Shown piece by piece: positions 1 to 8,902 of a DNA stretch of 64,000 bases (the first letter of the stretch is position 1; each line of letters starts with the position of its first letter). The notes under the pieces were generated by a model, which was not told the DNA's origin, made no database searches, and saw only the letters and a program-made list of their open reading frames with translations. The DNA is from Nocardiopsis coralli (GTDB lineage: Bacteria; Actinomycetota; Actinomycetes; Streptosporangiales; Streptosporangiaceae), in assembly GCF_014892575.1 (NCBI RefSeq), contig NZ_JADBGI010000001.1:124001-188000 (forward strand). Direction: 5' to 3'. The position numbers and the translations under genes are program-made.

Positions 1-86
1 GCGGTCTCGACGATCCCCGCAGCTACGCCTGGCTCCAGGATCCCCACACCGCCAAGGACTACCTCTCCTCCCTCACCCGCCCCTGA
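1..86 (+). CDS. C-terminal tail of an unidentified upstream protein
   Basis: An open frame enters from the left edge (codons in register with position 3) and stops with TGA at 84-86. The last residues end in YLSSLTRP. Too little is present to name a family. It lies about 28 bp upstream of the methyltransferase start, so it may be the preceding gene of the same transcription unit. Confidence 0.45.
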   Translation, partial: GLDDPRSYAWLQDPHTAKDYLSSLTRP

Positions 87-114
87 CCTGCCCCCACCCC
101 CTTGGAGCATGGCC

Positions 115-780
115 ATGTCACAATGCCCCACCACACCCTCGTCGATGGCACGTTGGTGGAACCGGCGCGCGATCCGCGACTGGTACGACCCACTCGTCGT
201 GCACGGCACCTACAAGCTGCTGTGGCGGTGCCACGTCCGCCACGTCACCGGCCTGTACCTCAACGCCATCTGCGACAACGACACCGTGTTGGAGATCGGC
301 CCCGCCAACGGCGCCCACCTGGACCGCGCCGACCGACAGGGGCTGAATCTCCACCTGCTCGACGTCTTCCCCGGATCGCTCCGCGCCGCCTCCGAGCGCT
401 TGGAACGCTACGCCCCCGTCCCCCATCTGGCCGATGCGCTTGAGCCGTTCCCGCTGGCCGAGGACTCGGTGGATGCGGTGGTGATGTCGATGGTGCTGCA
501 CTGCCTGCCCGGGCGCAGCATTGCCGACAAGGAGCCAGTGTTCGATCACATCGCCGACGTACTCCGCCCCGGCGGGACGTTCGCGGGCGCCACGGTCCTG
601 GCCGAGGGGATCCCGCACACCCGCCGCAGCCGCATCGGCCTCAACGTTCTGAACAAGATCGGCTTGTTCTCCTGCTACCAGGACTCCCTGACCGACCTGC
701 AGCACGCGCTCGCTCGATTCGACCGGGTGAAAATCTCCCGGGTCGGGTCGGTGGCCCTGTGGCAGGGGGTAGGCCGATGA
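115..780 (+). CDS. SAM-dependent methyltransferase
   Basis: This is a class I SAM-dependent methyltransferase of about 221 residues. The glycine-rich SAM-binding motif I is visible as VLEIGPANG near residue 58, followed by an acidic strand end (LLDVFP) and a motif IV/post-I region around VDAVVMSMVLHCLPG. I chose ATG 115 rather than ATG 109 because GGAG at 104-107 sits 7 nt from 115 but only 1 nt from 109. The stop overlaps the next start (ATGA at 777-780), so it is translationally coupled to the polyketide synthase and may methylate its product. The acceptor atom (C, O or N) cannot be told from the sequence. Confidence 0.8.
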   Translation: MSQCPTTPSSMARWWNRRAIRDWYDPLVVHGTYKLLWRCHVRHVTGLYLNAICDNDTVLEIGPANGAHLDRADRQGLNLHLLDVFPGSLRAASERLERYAPVPHLADALEPFPLAEDSVDAVVMSMVLHCLPGRSIADKEPVFDHIADVLRPGGTFAGATVLAEGIPHTRRSRIGLNVLNKIGLFSCYQDSLTDLQHALARFDRVKISRVGSVALWQGVGR

Positions 781-3677
781 CAAGCCGCCCCTCCCCCAGC
801 TCGGTGGCCCTGACCGGCATCGGGGCCCGCCTACCCGCAGGTGCCGACCGGCAGGACCTGCGTGGTCCGACCGCAGTGTGGGAGGCGCTCCGGAACGGTG
901 TCCCGGCCACGAGCCGCTACCCCGAGGCCCGCTGGAAGAGCATGGTCGGGCGCCTGCACTCCCAGGACCGCGCCGAAGAGCCCTGGCCGGTCGCCCACTT
1001 GGATCTGCCCGAACACGGCAGCCTCGATATGGGCGCGTTCGGTCTGCCCGCTGGAGAGGGCGCCCACCTCTCGCCCACCCAGGGCCTCATCCTGCAGGTA
1101 GTGGTCGAGGCCGTCGCCGATGCCGGTCTGGCCCCGTCGGCGTTGGCCGGGCCGGAAACCGGGTTGTACGTGGGCACGGCCTCGCCCGACGAAGCGCTCC
1201 ACACCTTCACCGACCATGCCCAACCGCGGCTGGTGGACATCGCCGCCGGCGGGGCAGGCATGCTCGCCACCCCCGTCAGCCGCGCGTTCGACACTCAGGG
1301 GCCGTTGACCTCTTTCGACACGAGCTGTTCCGCCTCGGCGTATGCGCTGGACGCTGCGCGGCGCGACATCCGGTCAGGCCGGGTGGAGGCGGCGATCGTC
1401 ATCGGCGCCAACACCGCTGCCAACCCCGTCATCACCCGCGCGTTCGTCGAGGGCGGGGTCTTGGCCGGGGACGGTCTGTGCCGCCCGTTCGACGTTGACG
1501 CCCACGGGTACGTGCGTGGCGAAGCGGTCGTAGCGGTTGTGCTGCGCCGTTTCGAGAGCGCCCGGGCCGGGGCCGACCGCGTCTACGCCCTCATCGAACA
1601 CACCGCTGTCGGCGCCGATGGGCGTTCGGCGGGCACGGGCATGCCGCGCTCCAGCGCCCAAGCGGCCCTGCTGGAACGCGCCTACGCTGAGGCACGCGTT
1701 CCCCTGAGCTCGGTGGGTTACGTGCTCGCGCACGGCACCGGAACCACCGCCGGCGACCGGGCCGAGACCCAAGCACTGGCCAAGGCCTTCGGCCGCAGCA
1801 CAGAGCAACCCTTGGCTGTGGGATCGGTCAAAGGGCTGTGGGGACACTCGGAGGCCGCTTCCGGGCTCACGAGCGTCATCGCCGCCGCCTTGAGCCTGCA
1901 CCACGCGACGGTGCCCCGGACCACGGGGCACACGCGCGCTCCGGGTCGGGTGGAACAGCAAGGGCTGCGCGTTCCCACACGCGCCGGGGCCCTACCCGGT
2001 TCCCACGTCGGGGTGTCCTCCTTCGGCTTCAGCGGCGCCCTCGCACACGCGATCCTGCGACGCGCTCCGAAGAGGAAGCGCTTTTCCACGGGTCAGCAGA
2101 GCCCTGCTTCCTCCGGTGCTGCCGTGGTAGCGCTGGCCGAGCACACCCCCGAACGGCTGCATGCTCTGGCCGGCATCTGGGCCCGGGCCGTGGAGCGCGA
2201 CCAGCCCTGCCCGGGCCAGGTGGCCGACCACGCCGCCCGGCGCCGCGACCACCCCACGAGAGCCCGCGCAGCCATCACCGCCACCACCACACCCGAGATC
2301 ACCAGCGCCCTGCAGGCGCTGGCCGAAAGGCGCCCACACCCGAACCTGTCAGGCCCAGTCGAACCTAGTCATCAGCCCCGGGTGGTGTGGGTCTTCGGCG
2401 GCCACGGCACCGCCTTCCCCGAGATGGGCCGCGACCTCTACCTCACCGACGGTCTGTTTGCCCACTTCGTCGACCAGGCCCGCGCCGCGCTGGAGGTGCA
2501 CGGCCCGGACCTGTGGCACCCGGTCAAACAACCCGCGGTCGGGTTGGCAGCCACCCATCAGGCCACGTGGGTGATGCAGACCGCGATGGCCCGCACGCTC
2601 CAGGAGCGGTGGGGCCTGTACCCGGACGCGGTGGTTGGCCACTCGCTCGGCGAAACCGCCGCAGCCCACACCGCAGGCATCCTCTCCCTGACGGAGGCCG
2701 CGCGTCTGGTCAGCACCCGATCCCGCCTGCTGCACCAGGTCGCGCACCGGGGCGGCATGGTCGCCGCCCGCGTTCACGCCCACACGGCCCGAGACCTGGC
2801 CCGACGCCACCGCGTGGAGGTCGCCTGCCACAACGGGCCCACCCACTACGTGTTCGCCGGCTCCCACGACGACCTGGTCGGACTGGTAGAAGAGCTGGAC
2901 CACCTCGCCGCAGCACCCAAGCGGCTCCCCGGCGCTCCCCCGGCGCACAGCCGCCTCGTCGCCCCGCTCATGCAGGACCTGACGTATGAACTCCGAGGAC
3001 GGATCCGCCCCGGAGCCGGCCACATCGACTTCGTCTCGACCGTCGAGGCAGAGCGGCTTCAAGGCTCGGCCCTGACCGCGCAGTACTGGGGCCGGCAGCT
3101 ACGCCGCCCGGTGCGGCTCGAACAAGCCCTCCTGTCCGCAGCACGCAGTAGTCCGACCCTGGTGGTGGAGGTTTCACCACGCCCGGTCCTCGGCCCGGCC
3201 ATGACGGACACGCGAGCCCGCCACCACCTCGAGATGAGGGTGACCGCGGCCTCGGACCCGGCCAACGAGGTAGGCGGTCTGGCGGGAGCGGCAGCCAGCG
3301 CCTACATCCGCGGCCTGCCCGTGCAGTGGCCCTCCCAGCCGCACCCACCCTTGGACCTGCCGCTCGCGCGGTGGACCGAGGCCCCCGTGGCCGCGAGCTG
3401 GTTCGAGCGCCTCCAGACCATGGAGGGCTCGGATCAGGATCAAGCGGTGCTCGACGTGGTGCATGAGCACGTGGCCGACCTGGCCGCCGTCGATGTGGGC
3501 CAGCACGACCGGGAGCGTCCTCTGCCGGAGCTGGGGCTCAACTCGCTGCACCTTCTCCAGTTGCGCGCGCGTCTACTCGGTTCCCTGCCCGGCAACCCCC
3601 AGGAGCTGCCCGAGCACGAACCGACCATCCGCTCCATCGCCACAGCACTGCTCACCCTGGTGGTGGCACCTCTTTGA
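777..3677 (+). CDS. Single-module polyketide synthase, KS-AT-ACP
   Basis: The protein has 966 residues. The ketosynthase carries the active-site Cys at residue 184 (FDTSCSASAYA), His 319 (HGTGTTAGD) and His 357 (VKGLWGHSEAASG). The usual Asn of the K-x-N-x-G-H motif is Leu here. The acyltransferase has the GHSLGE nucleophile at Ser 623. A C-terminal carrier domain has the phosphopantetheine Ser at about 923 (ELGLNSLHLL). No ketoreductase, dehydratase or thioesterase is seen, so it would give an unreduced ketide, act iteratively, or rely on enzymes in trans. AT specificity is not assigned. The start overlaps the upstream methyltransferase. It is the only large assembly-line gene of the operon, whose other members look nucleotide-related, an odd partnership. 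Confidence 0.88.
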   Translation: MTSRPSPSSVALTGIGARLPAGADRQDLRGPTAVWEALRNGVPATSRYPEARWKSMVGRLHSQDRAEEPWPVAHLDLPEHGSLDMGAFGLPAGEGAHLSPTQGLILQVVVEAVADAGLAPSALAGPETGLYVGTASPDEALHTFTDHAQPRLVDIAAGGAGMLATPVSRAFDTQGPLTSFDTSCSASAYALDAARRDIRSGRVEAAIVIGANTAANPVITRAFVEGGVLAGDGLCRPFDVDAHGYVRGEAVVAVVLRRFESARAGADRVYALIEHTAVGADGRSAGTGMPRSSAQAALLERAYAEARVPLSSVGYVLAHGTGTTAGDRAETQALAKAFGRSTEQPLAVGSVKGLWGHSEAASGLTSVIAAALSLHHATVPRTTGHTRAPGRVEQQGLRVPTRAGALPGSHVGVSSFGFSGALAHAILRRAPKRKRFSTGQQSPASSGAAVVALAEHTPERLHALAGIWARAVERDQPCPGQVADHAARRRDHPTRARAAITATTTPEITSALQALAERRPHPNLSGPVEPSHQPRVVWVFGGHGTAFPEMGRDLYLTDGLFAHFVDQARAALEVHGPDLWHPVKQPAVGLAATHQATWVMQTAMARTLQERWGLYPDAVVGHSLGETAAAHTAGILSLTEAARLVSTRSRLLHQVAHRGGMVAARVHAHTARDLARRHRVEVACHNGPTHYVFAGSHDDLVGLVEELDHLAAAPKRLPGAPPAHSRLVAPLMQDLTYELRGRIRPGAGHIDFVSTVEAERLQGSALTAQYWGRQLRRPVRLEQALLSAARSSPTLVVEVSPRPVLGPAMTDTRARHHLEMRVTAASDPANEVGGLAGAAASAYIRGLPVQWPSQPHPPLDLPLARWTEAPVAASWFERLQTMEGSDQDQAVLDVVHEHVADLAAVDVGQHDRERPLPELGLNSLHLLQLRARLLGSLPGNPQELPEHEPTIRSIATALLTLVVAPL

Positions 3678-3791
3678 CCACAGACCGGGCGCCGCTTCCC
3701 CTCGTTCCAGCGGCGCCCTGCCGGTCGGCGGATCGCTTGGGGAAGCAGCACGCCGCCGACCGGCCCTTTCTCTCCACCACGACCTCGGACG

Positions 3792-4712
3792 ATGACCATG
3801 GCCTCTCACCTCGCAACCCGAGCCACCCTGCTGACCGTGCGCCAACCCAGTGGAATGAGCTTCGACGACGTACTCACCCACACCGGAATCTCCTCCCGGA
3901 CCCTGACTAGCCTGGTGGAACACGACCGGATCCGCCGCTCCCGGGACCAGCCCGCGTTGTTCTCTACACCGAGCGTGCTGGAACACATGTTCGCAGGCCC
4001 TCCGCGCACGGTCTTCGACCTGCTTAACGAGGCAGCACGGAACGGTCAGCACCTGATCGGCAAGGATGCGGCCCGAGCCCACGAACACGCCTGTAGCCGA
4101 GCGCACCTGGACGGCATGCCCACACGGATCGTGCGCCGCACCAGCGCTCCCCCTGAGCCGAACACCGCGTGGGGCTGCTGGTACCGGGGCGACCGGGCAG
4201 GAGCCGGGGAGCACCTGACGGTCCAGCAAGGCATCTGGGCCCGGCGCGAGAAAACGGCGGCTCTCAGCCCGCCCCGGTGGCGCCGCACCCACGTGCTCTG
4301 GATCAGCCCGGCGCCCCTGTCGCCGTGGGGCCGTTACCTGGCCGAAGAGATGGAGAGCCGTGTCAGGGCCGGTCAACGCGTCAAGGCGGTGCCGACCGAC
4401 ACGGTGCGGCCTCTGGAAACCACCTGCTCCCTGCCGGAGGTGGACGTCTACGCCTCGGGCACGATCCTGATCCGCCAATTCACCGGTGTCGGGGCAGATG
4501 CCGGCCTCATCTACCTCTACGACCAGCGCTTGGCTCGTGCCCTCATCCGTGTGGTCCGCGCCCTCATGGGCAGCGGCGAACCGCTGCGCACCTTCATACC
4601 GCGCGCGCTGCGCGGTACTCCCCACCGGCTGCCCTCGACCCATATGGGCAACGGCATGCCACCCAAGGACCAGTTCGGCCATACCGATCCACGACTCGGG
4701 AGGAACCACTGA
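3792..4712 (+). CDS. Unidentified protein, possible winged-helix DNA-binding protein
   Basis: A 306-residue protein with no firm family match. The first ~70 residues (FDDVLTHTGISSRTLTSLVEH, read in two overlapping parts) resemble a helix-turn-helix followed by a basic wing. The C-terminal half contains a segment around LWISPAPLSPWGRYLAEEM and repeated hydrophobic strands, reminiscent of the PLD-like effector domains of some regulators, but no HKD motif is visible. It starts 114 bp after the polyketide synthase and its TGA overlaps the ATG of the next gene at 4710-4714. ATG 3798 is an alternative start. A local regulator is the best guess, with low certainty. Confidence 0.6.
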   Translation: MTMASHLATRATLLTVRQPSGMSFDDVLTHTGISSRTLTSLVEHDRIRRSRDQPALFSTPSVLEHMFAGPPRTVFDLLNEAARNGQHLIGKDAARAHEHACSRAHLDGMPTRIVRRTSAPPEPNTAWGCWYRGDRAGAGEHLTVQQGIWARREKTAALSPPRWRRTHVLWISPAPLSPWGRYLAEEMESRVRAGQRVKAVPTDTVRPLETTCSLPEVDVYASGTILIRQFTGVGADAGLIYLYDQRLARALIRVVRALMGSGEPLRTFIPRALRGTPHRLPSTHMGNGMPPKDQFGHTDPRLGRNH

Positions 4713-5404
4713 TGGCCACCGACCTGTCATCGCACGTCCTCGATCCCCAACAGTGGGGGATGAAGGCGGCCCGATTGAGCGAAGTGGCGCTCCTCGGCCT
4801 GCCGGTGCCCCCAGGGCTGTGCCTGAACCCCACCGACCTCACCTCGTCCCCAGACGAACCCGCCCGAGCACTCAACACGTGGATCGAGCTCTACCGCCCC
4901 CAGCGAGTCGTAGTGCGCACCAGCGCGGGCGAAGACCTGCTCCATACAGCACATGCCGGCCGCACCGTCTCGCTTCTCAACTGTCCGGCCGACCCCGCTG
5001 CTCTGCTCCAGGCCATCACGCATGAGCTGTTGCCACTCGGCCCCGAAGCCCCTGTCGAGGACGGCAGCATCCTGGTTCAACAGCAGGTGGAAGCCCCGCT
5101 GTACGGGGTGGCCTTCTACGGTGCGAGGCATCTGTCAGTCGAGGCCTCCTCCGCCCCTGACGGGATCACCTCCGGCACCAGACCGACTGTGCGTGCTGGA
5201 GCGACCGACCGCCACATCACGGCGCGTTGGGAGCAGGACATGCTGCCGAACCTGGCGCTGGTACGCAGGCTCGGATCCCTGTGTTCACAGTTGAGCGAGC
5301 ACTTCGGCTTCGAGGTGGATGTGGAGTGGGCATGGACCGGGGCGACCGTGGTCGTGCTTCAGGTCCGGCCGGTCACGCGTCCCCTCGCGGGGTGGGCAGC
5401 ATGA
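4712..5404 (+). CDS. Truncated PEP synthase/PPDK N-terminal-like protein
   Basis: The 230 residues resemble only the N-terminal ATP-grasp nucleotide-binding portion of phosphoenolpyruvate synthase or pyruvate phosphate dikinase. The start has the G-x-K-x-x-x-L pattern followed by LLGLPVPPGLCLN. Further on come a VVRTSAGEDLLHTAHAGRT segment (cf. VRSSA..ED....SFAG) and a QQQVEAPLYGVAFYG strand. The swivelling phosphohistidine domain and PEP-binding barrel of full-length enzymes (about 800 residues) are missing. It therefore probably works as a stand-alone phosphotransfer or ATP-binding module, as in some antibiotic and rifampin phosphotransferase families. Coupled to both neighbours by 3-4 bp overlaps. 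Substrate unknown. Confidence 0.6.
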   Translation: MATDLSSHVLDPQQWGMKAARLSEVALLGLPVPPGLCLNPTDLTSSPDEPARALNTWIELYRPQRVVVRTSAGEDLLHTAHAGRTVSLLNCPADPAALLQAITHELLPLGPEAPVEDGSILVQQQVEAPLYGVAFYGARHLSVEASSAPDGITSGTRPTVRAGATDRHITARWEQDMLPNLALVRRLGSLCSQLSEHFGFEVDVEWAWTGATVVVLQVRPVTRPLAGWAA

Positions 5405-6291
5405 GCGCTCAGGGCAAGAGCGAGGCTGTCGCGACACTCCGGCGCCACGGGCTGCTCCGAGTGCCCGTCCACGTTTTCGACGAAGCGCGCAGAGTCTCCG
5501 CCGGGGAACTGGAGCAGCTCTTCGGTGAAGCCACGCGGCTGGTCGCCCGCGGGGCTTCTACCTACGAAGAGCGCAACCTGCCCCGCCTGATCGGAGCCAC
5601 ACCCGGCGAGGTCCATGCATGGGCTCGTCGGCTACCCGCGCACCTGTCCTTGGTGATCCAGCCCTACGAACACGTGTCGTGCTCCGTGGAGCTGGCCGTA
5701 TACACCGACAGGACGGTCGCCGAGCTCGTTCCCGGAATCTGGGAGTTGGACAACCGGCTCACCCCCCTGGTCCTGCATCTCTACCCCGAGCGCTCCGCAA
5801 TCGATGCGCCGGAGAGCGGGCTGCAGCCGGCTCGCTTCCACTCCCCCGCCATCGGCCACTACGAGCAGTCGACACGTGTGGACGACTGGCAGCTGGCCAC
5901 CGTGGCCCAATGGATCCGCGAGCACAGAAGTGCACTCGATGCGCTCTGCCAACAGCACGGTGGGCCGTTCGGTATGAAGCTGCAGTACTCCTCCCGGTAC
6001 GGCCTCAGCCCGCAGAACCTGCGCAGCACTGTTCCTGCACTCTCGGCGTGGGACGCACCCACCGAGGCACCACCCTTGAACACCATCGTTTCCACCGCGG
6101 TCGACATCCCACCCGGGCCGCTCTTGCTGGACGTCTCCGTCGCCCGCGAAGAACACCAACACCTGTCCGAGTTCGTCGAGCGCCTGACTCGGTCCGGCAC
6201 CCGGGAGGTCTACTTGGCTTCGGGGCTGCTGTCCCACTTGGCCATCAACCTTCGCGAGGCCGGGCTGACGGTGCGAGGTGCCCATGGGTGA
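5401..6291 (+). CDS. Conserved-looking protein of unknown function, possible partner of the PEP-synthase-like gene
   Basis: A 296-residue soluble protein beginning at ATG 5401 inside the stop codon of the previous gene. I do not recognise a family. The middle (SLVIQPYEHVSCSVELAVY, then an acidic LVPGIWELDNR stretch) faintly recalls the lid strands of PEP-synthase ATP-grasp domains. The C-terminus (REVYLASGLLSHLAINLREAGL) looks like a Rossmann-type strand-helix pair. No membrane segment or signal peptide is seen. Tight coupling suggests it forms a complex with the 4712-5404 product. Its stop at 6289-6291 overlaps the next gene's start. Confidence 0.6.
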   Translation: MSAQGKSEAVATLRRHGLLRVPVHVFDEARRVSAGELEQLFGEATRLVARGASTYEERNLPRLIGATPGEVHAWARRLPAHLSLVIQPYEHVSCSVELAVYTDRTVAELVPGIWELDNRLTPLVLHLYPERSAIDAPESGLQPARFHSPAIGHYEQSTRVDDWQLATVAQWIREHRSALDALCQQHGGPFGMKLQYSSRYGLSPQNLRSTVPALSAWDAPTEAPPLNTIVSTAVDIPPGPLLLDVSVAREEHQHLSEFVERLTRSGTREVYLASGLLSHLAINLREAGLTVRGAHG

Positions 6292-6943
6292 GTTCTGGAC
6301 CCTGGAAGGCATCGACGGCGCGGGCAAGAGCCACCTGCTCACCCAGTTGGCCGACCGGCACCCGAACGCAACCCTCGTGCGCAAGGACGCCCGCCCCCCG
6401 AGTAGTTCTCCGTGGGCGGAGGAACGCCTGACGACGATGCACCATCTCACCTGGAGCTACGACCACGCCGAACCCGTGTGGACCTATCCGAGCCGGTACT
6501 GGGTACACACCTTGGCCGCTTGGTACGAGCTCTTCCACGTCACGCATGTCGCCCCCGCGGTCACCCAGGGCCGGACGGTGGTCGTCGATGGTTGGCACTT
6601 CAAGCACCTGGCCCGTATGACGCTCTCCGGCGACGCGGCCCTGATCTCCTTGGCCGAGCGGGTCTTCTCCGCCCTCCCCCAGCCGGACCGGGTGATCTGG
6701 CTCCCCACGTCCACAGCGGTCGCCGCGCAGCGCAGAAGCGGCAACGCGAAACCCTCCGAACACGGGGCCTTCCTAACGAACCAGGCCACCACCAGCCCAG
6801 GGTCGTTCGCCGATTACCAGAGCCGCACGGCCCGACTCATGGCCGACCTGCTGCACGAGCACAGAGCCCCCGTGCGCACCCTCGCGGCCGACGACCCCAC
6901 CGCAGAACTGGTGGACCTGCTCTCCGAGGAGCCCAGACCATGA
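6284..6943 (+). CDS. Thymidylate-kinase-like nucleoside/nucleotide kinase
   Basis: A P-loop kinase of about 219 residues. The sequence opens with FWTLEGIDGAGKSHLLTQL, the thymidylate-kinase type Walker A including the EGIDGAGK signature. A DGWHFKHLARM segment sits where the DR(Y/F) motif is expected, followed by a VIWLPTS strand. ATG 6284 has GAGG at 6275-6278 upstream and is preferred over GTG 6278. Housekeeping dTMP kinases have a DRY motif and basic lid that are not evident, so the substrate may differ (another nucleoside monophosphate or a small molecule). Its stop overlaps the next ATG at 6940. Confidence 0.75.
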   Translation: MGEFWTLEGIDGAGKSHLLTQLADRHPNATLVRKDARPPSSSPWAEERLTTMHHLTWSYDHAEPVWTYPSRYWVHTLAAWYELFHVTHVAPAVTQGRTVVVDGWHFKHLARMTLSGDAALISLAERVFSALPQPDRVIWLPTSTAVAAQRRSGNAKPSEHGAFLTNQATTSPGSFADYQSRTARLMADLLHEHRAPVRTLAADDPTAELVDLLSEEPRP

Positions 6944-7962
6944 CCATCACCGCGCGCCGAGCCGTCGCACCGTCCGAACACACCATGGGTGAGCGGTTGG
7001 CCGACTACGTGCTGCCCAAGATTCCCACCGAACGCCTCACCGCCGCTCACGGCAGGGCGTGGGTCTACCCGAACCGCGGCTTGTCGTTCCTGCAGGGCGG
7101 AGAAAAACGCCAGGGCAAACGGTTCAACTGGCGCCGCCCCTACTTCACCCAGGTGGGCGAGGTCCTGCACTGCGTCGCCCCGCCCGGCCACGACTACATC
7201 CACCACTACGCCGAACTACTGCGCAGCGCCTGCCTGCTGTCCGGGCTCCCCGAGGAGCGCGTGGACCTCGAGCTGCCGGCCGAAGGCCACGGACGCGCGT
7301 TCGTCGACCACTGGCTCCCCGCGGAACTGCCCACCGCCGATCTGGTCGTCCTGGGGTATGTCGAAGCCCTGTGGAAGAACCAGGGTGAGTGGACCCACCG
7401 CCCCGGCTTCGGGTGGCGCGCTGTCCGTGTCGGCGGGGCGACGGTGCTCATGCTGGGCTGCGAATTCAGCTTCTGGGGCGACCTGGCCGGCGACCTCGTC
7501 TCGGTCCTGGCCCAACGCACACGCACCTCCGGTGTGCTCTACGTCGGCAAACTCGGTGGCCTGCACCCCGACATGGTGCCCAACACGCTCGTGGTCACCG
7601 GAACCACGACACGCCTGCGCGACCGACCTCTGGCGTGGAACAGCTTCCTCGACCTCACGTCGGCGCCGCCCAGTGTGCGCCCGGGTGTCCGCCACGCCAC
7701 TCTCTCCAGCGTCATGGACGAAACCCGCACCTGGCTGGACACCCACCGCCTCGACACCGACGTCGTCGACCCCGAGATCGGACACATGGCCCAGGCCGCC
7801 ACCGAGGCCGGGATCGGCTTCTCCTACCTGCACATCGTCACCGACAACCTCAACGGCACCCACGCCCACGGCCTCTACGCCGAACGCAGCACACCCGTGG
7901 CCACCCGGCGCCAACGGTGCCTGCACGACATCGAAACCGTCCTGAACCGGAGCCTGACATGA
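6940..7962 (+). CDS. Nucleoside-phosphorylase-superfamily-like protein
   Basis: A protein of 340 residues. The C-terminal third contains VVDPEIGHMAQAATEAGIG followed by FSYLHIVTDN. This matches the pattern of the nucleoside phosphorylase/hydrolase fold, in which an acidic residue after V(D/E)xE binds ribose and an (I/V)SD(N) segment follows. The N-terminal two thirds (aromatic and proline-rich, PNRGLSFLQGGEKRQGKRF) are unlike simple phosphorylases and may be an added domain. It lies between a nucleotide kinase-like gene and a DUF2797 gene and overlaps both, so a nucleoside or ribosylated substrate is a reasonable but unproven guess. Confidence 0.55.
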   Translation: MTITARRAVAPSEHTMGERLADYVLPKIPTERLTAAHGRAWVYPNRGLSFLQGGEKRQGKRFNWRRPYFTQVGEVLHCVAPPGHDYIHHYAELLRSACLLSGLPEERVDLELPAEGHGRAFVDHWLPAELPTADLVVLGYVEALWKNQGEWTHRPGFGWRAVRVGGATVLMLGCEFSFWGDLAGDLVSVLAQRTRTSGVLYVGKLGGLHPDMVPNTLVVTGTTTRLRDRPLAWNSFLDLTSAPPSVRPGVRHATLSSVMDETRTWLDTHRLDTDVVDPEIGHMAQAATEAGIGFSYLHIVTDNLNGTHAHGLYAERSTPVATRRQRCLHDIETVLNRSLT

Positions 7963-8888
7963 ACCTCGACGCCCCCGTGACCCTGCTCGGCCTGGACTGG
8001 AGCGAGCCCGACGTCCCGCGACTGCGCATCACCGGCCCCGGAGAAGAAGCAGGCAGCCGGCTCGTGCCCCTGCTGGGCGAGCACACCTTCCAGGTCGAGG
8101 ACGAACGGAAGCACTGCGTCGGGTGGTTCGACCTGACCGGGCCGCAGGCGACCCACCGCGTGTGCGAGCGGGCCCAGACCCTCGAGCGCGGCCGCCAGTG
8201 CAGTCGTTGCCAGTACTCCGAGGGTTTCCTCGCCGCGCACCAGGCCCACTCTGACCCGGCTGCCCTGCCCGAGAACATCCGTGAGTACCTGCAGCAGCCG
8301 CACTGGCTCTACCTGGACATCTTTGCCGACGGAACCGCCAAGGTCGGTACCGCGGCCGAGTCACGCAGGCGCAGCCGCCTGGCCGAACAGGGCCCGGCCG
8401 CGGCCCTCTACGTCGCACGTACCGACGACGGCATCGCCGTGCGAGCACTGGAGACGGCCGTCTCCGAACGTTTCCACCTCACCCAACAGGTGCGTTCCAC
8501 GCGCAAGGTCCGAGGCCTACAGAACAAGATCGACCCGACCGCCCTCACCGAGGAACTGGGCGCGCTCTCGGCCCAGGTGACCTCCTACCTCGCCGACATC
8601 ACCGCCGACCGAAGCGCAGCGCAGGTGTTCTCCGATCCCGAAGCCTGGGTTCGCCCCGCGTGCGCGGGCACCGTACTGGAGGCCGCCCCCGTGCTCGCCT
8701 ACCCGGACCAGCTGACCACGGGCAGCCACCGGATCCACATCCACGGCGCCAGCGGCCCCGTGGCCCTGCTCAGCACCGACCCCACCCCCGGCGCCGCCCG
8801 CTACTGCGCCGACCTGAGCACCTTGGTCGGGCGGCGCCTGCACCCCGCATCCGAGACGGCACCGACCGTGTCCCCGACGCTTTTCTGA
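7959..8888 (+). CDS. DUF2797 family protein
   Basis: A protein of 309 residues. Visible are a Cys/His cluster typical of the family (KHCVGWFDL, then HRVCERA and GRQCSRCQYSEG), which probably binds a metal. After it comes a GIY-YIG-like core: WLYLDIFADGTAKVGTA with a downstream RSRLAEQGPAAALYVAR segment. Members of DUF2797 have no established function. The fold resemblance to GIY-YIG nucleases is my reading of the pattern. Start ATG 7959 overlaps the previous stop. Confidence 0.75.
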   Translation: MNLDAPVTLLGLDWSEPDVPRLRITGPGEEAGSRLVPLLGEHTFQVEDERKHCVGWFDLTGPQATHRVCERAQTLERGRQCSRCQYSEGFLAAHQAHSDPAALPENIREYLQQPHWLYLDIFADGTAKVGTAAESRRRSRLAEQGPAAALYVARTDDGIAVRALETAVSERFHLTQQVRSTRKVRGLQNKIDPTALTEELGALSAQVTSYLADITADRSAAQVFSDPEAWVRPACAGTVLEAAPVLAYPDQLTTGSHRIHIHGASGPVALLSTDPTPGAARYCADLSTLVGRRLHPASETAPTVSPTLF

Positions 8889-8902
8889 ACGGAGAAAGGC
8901 CG

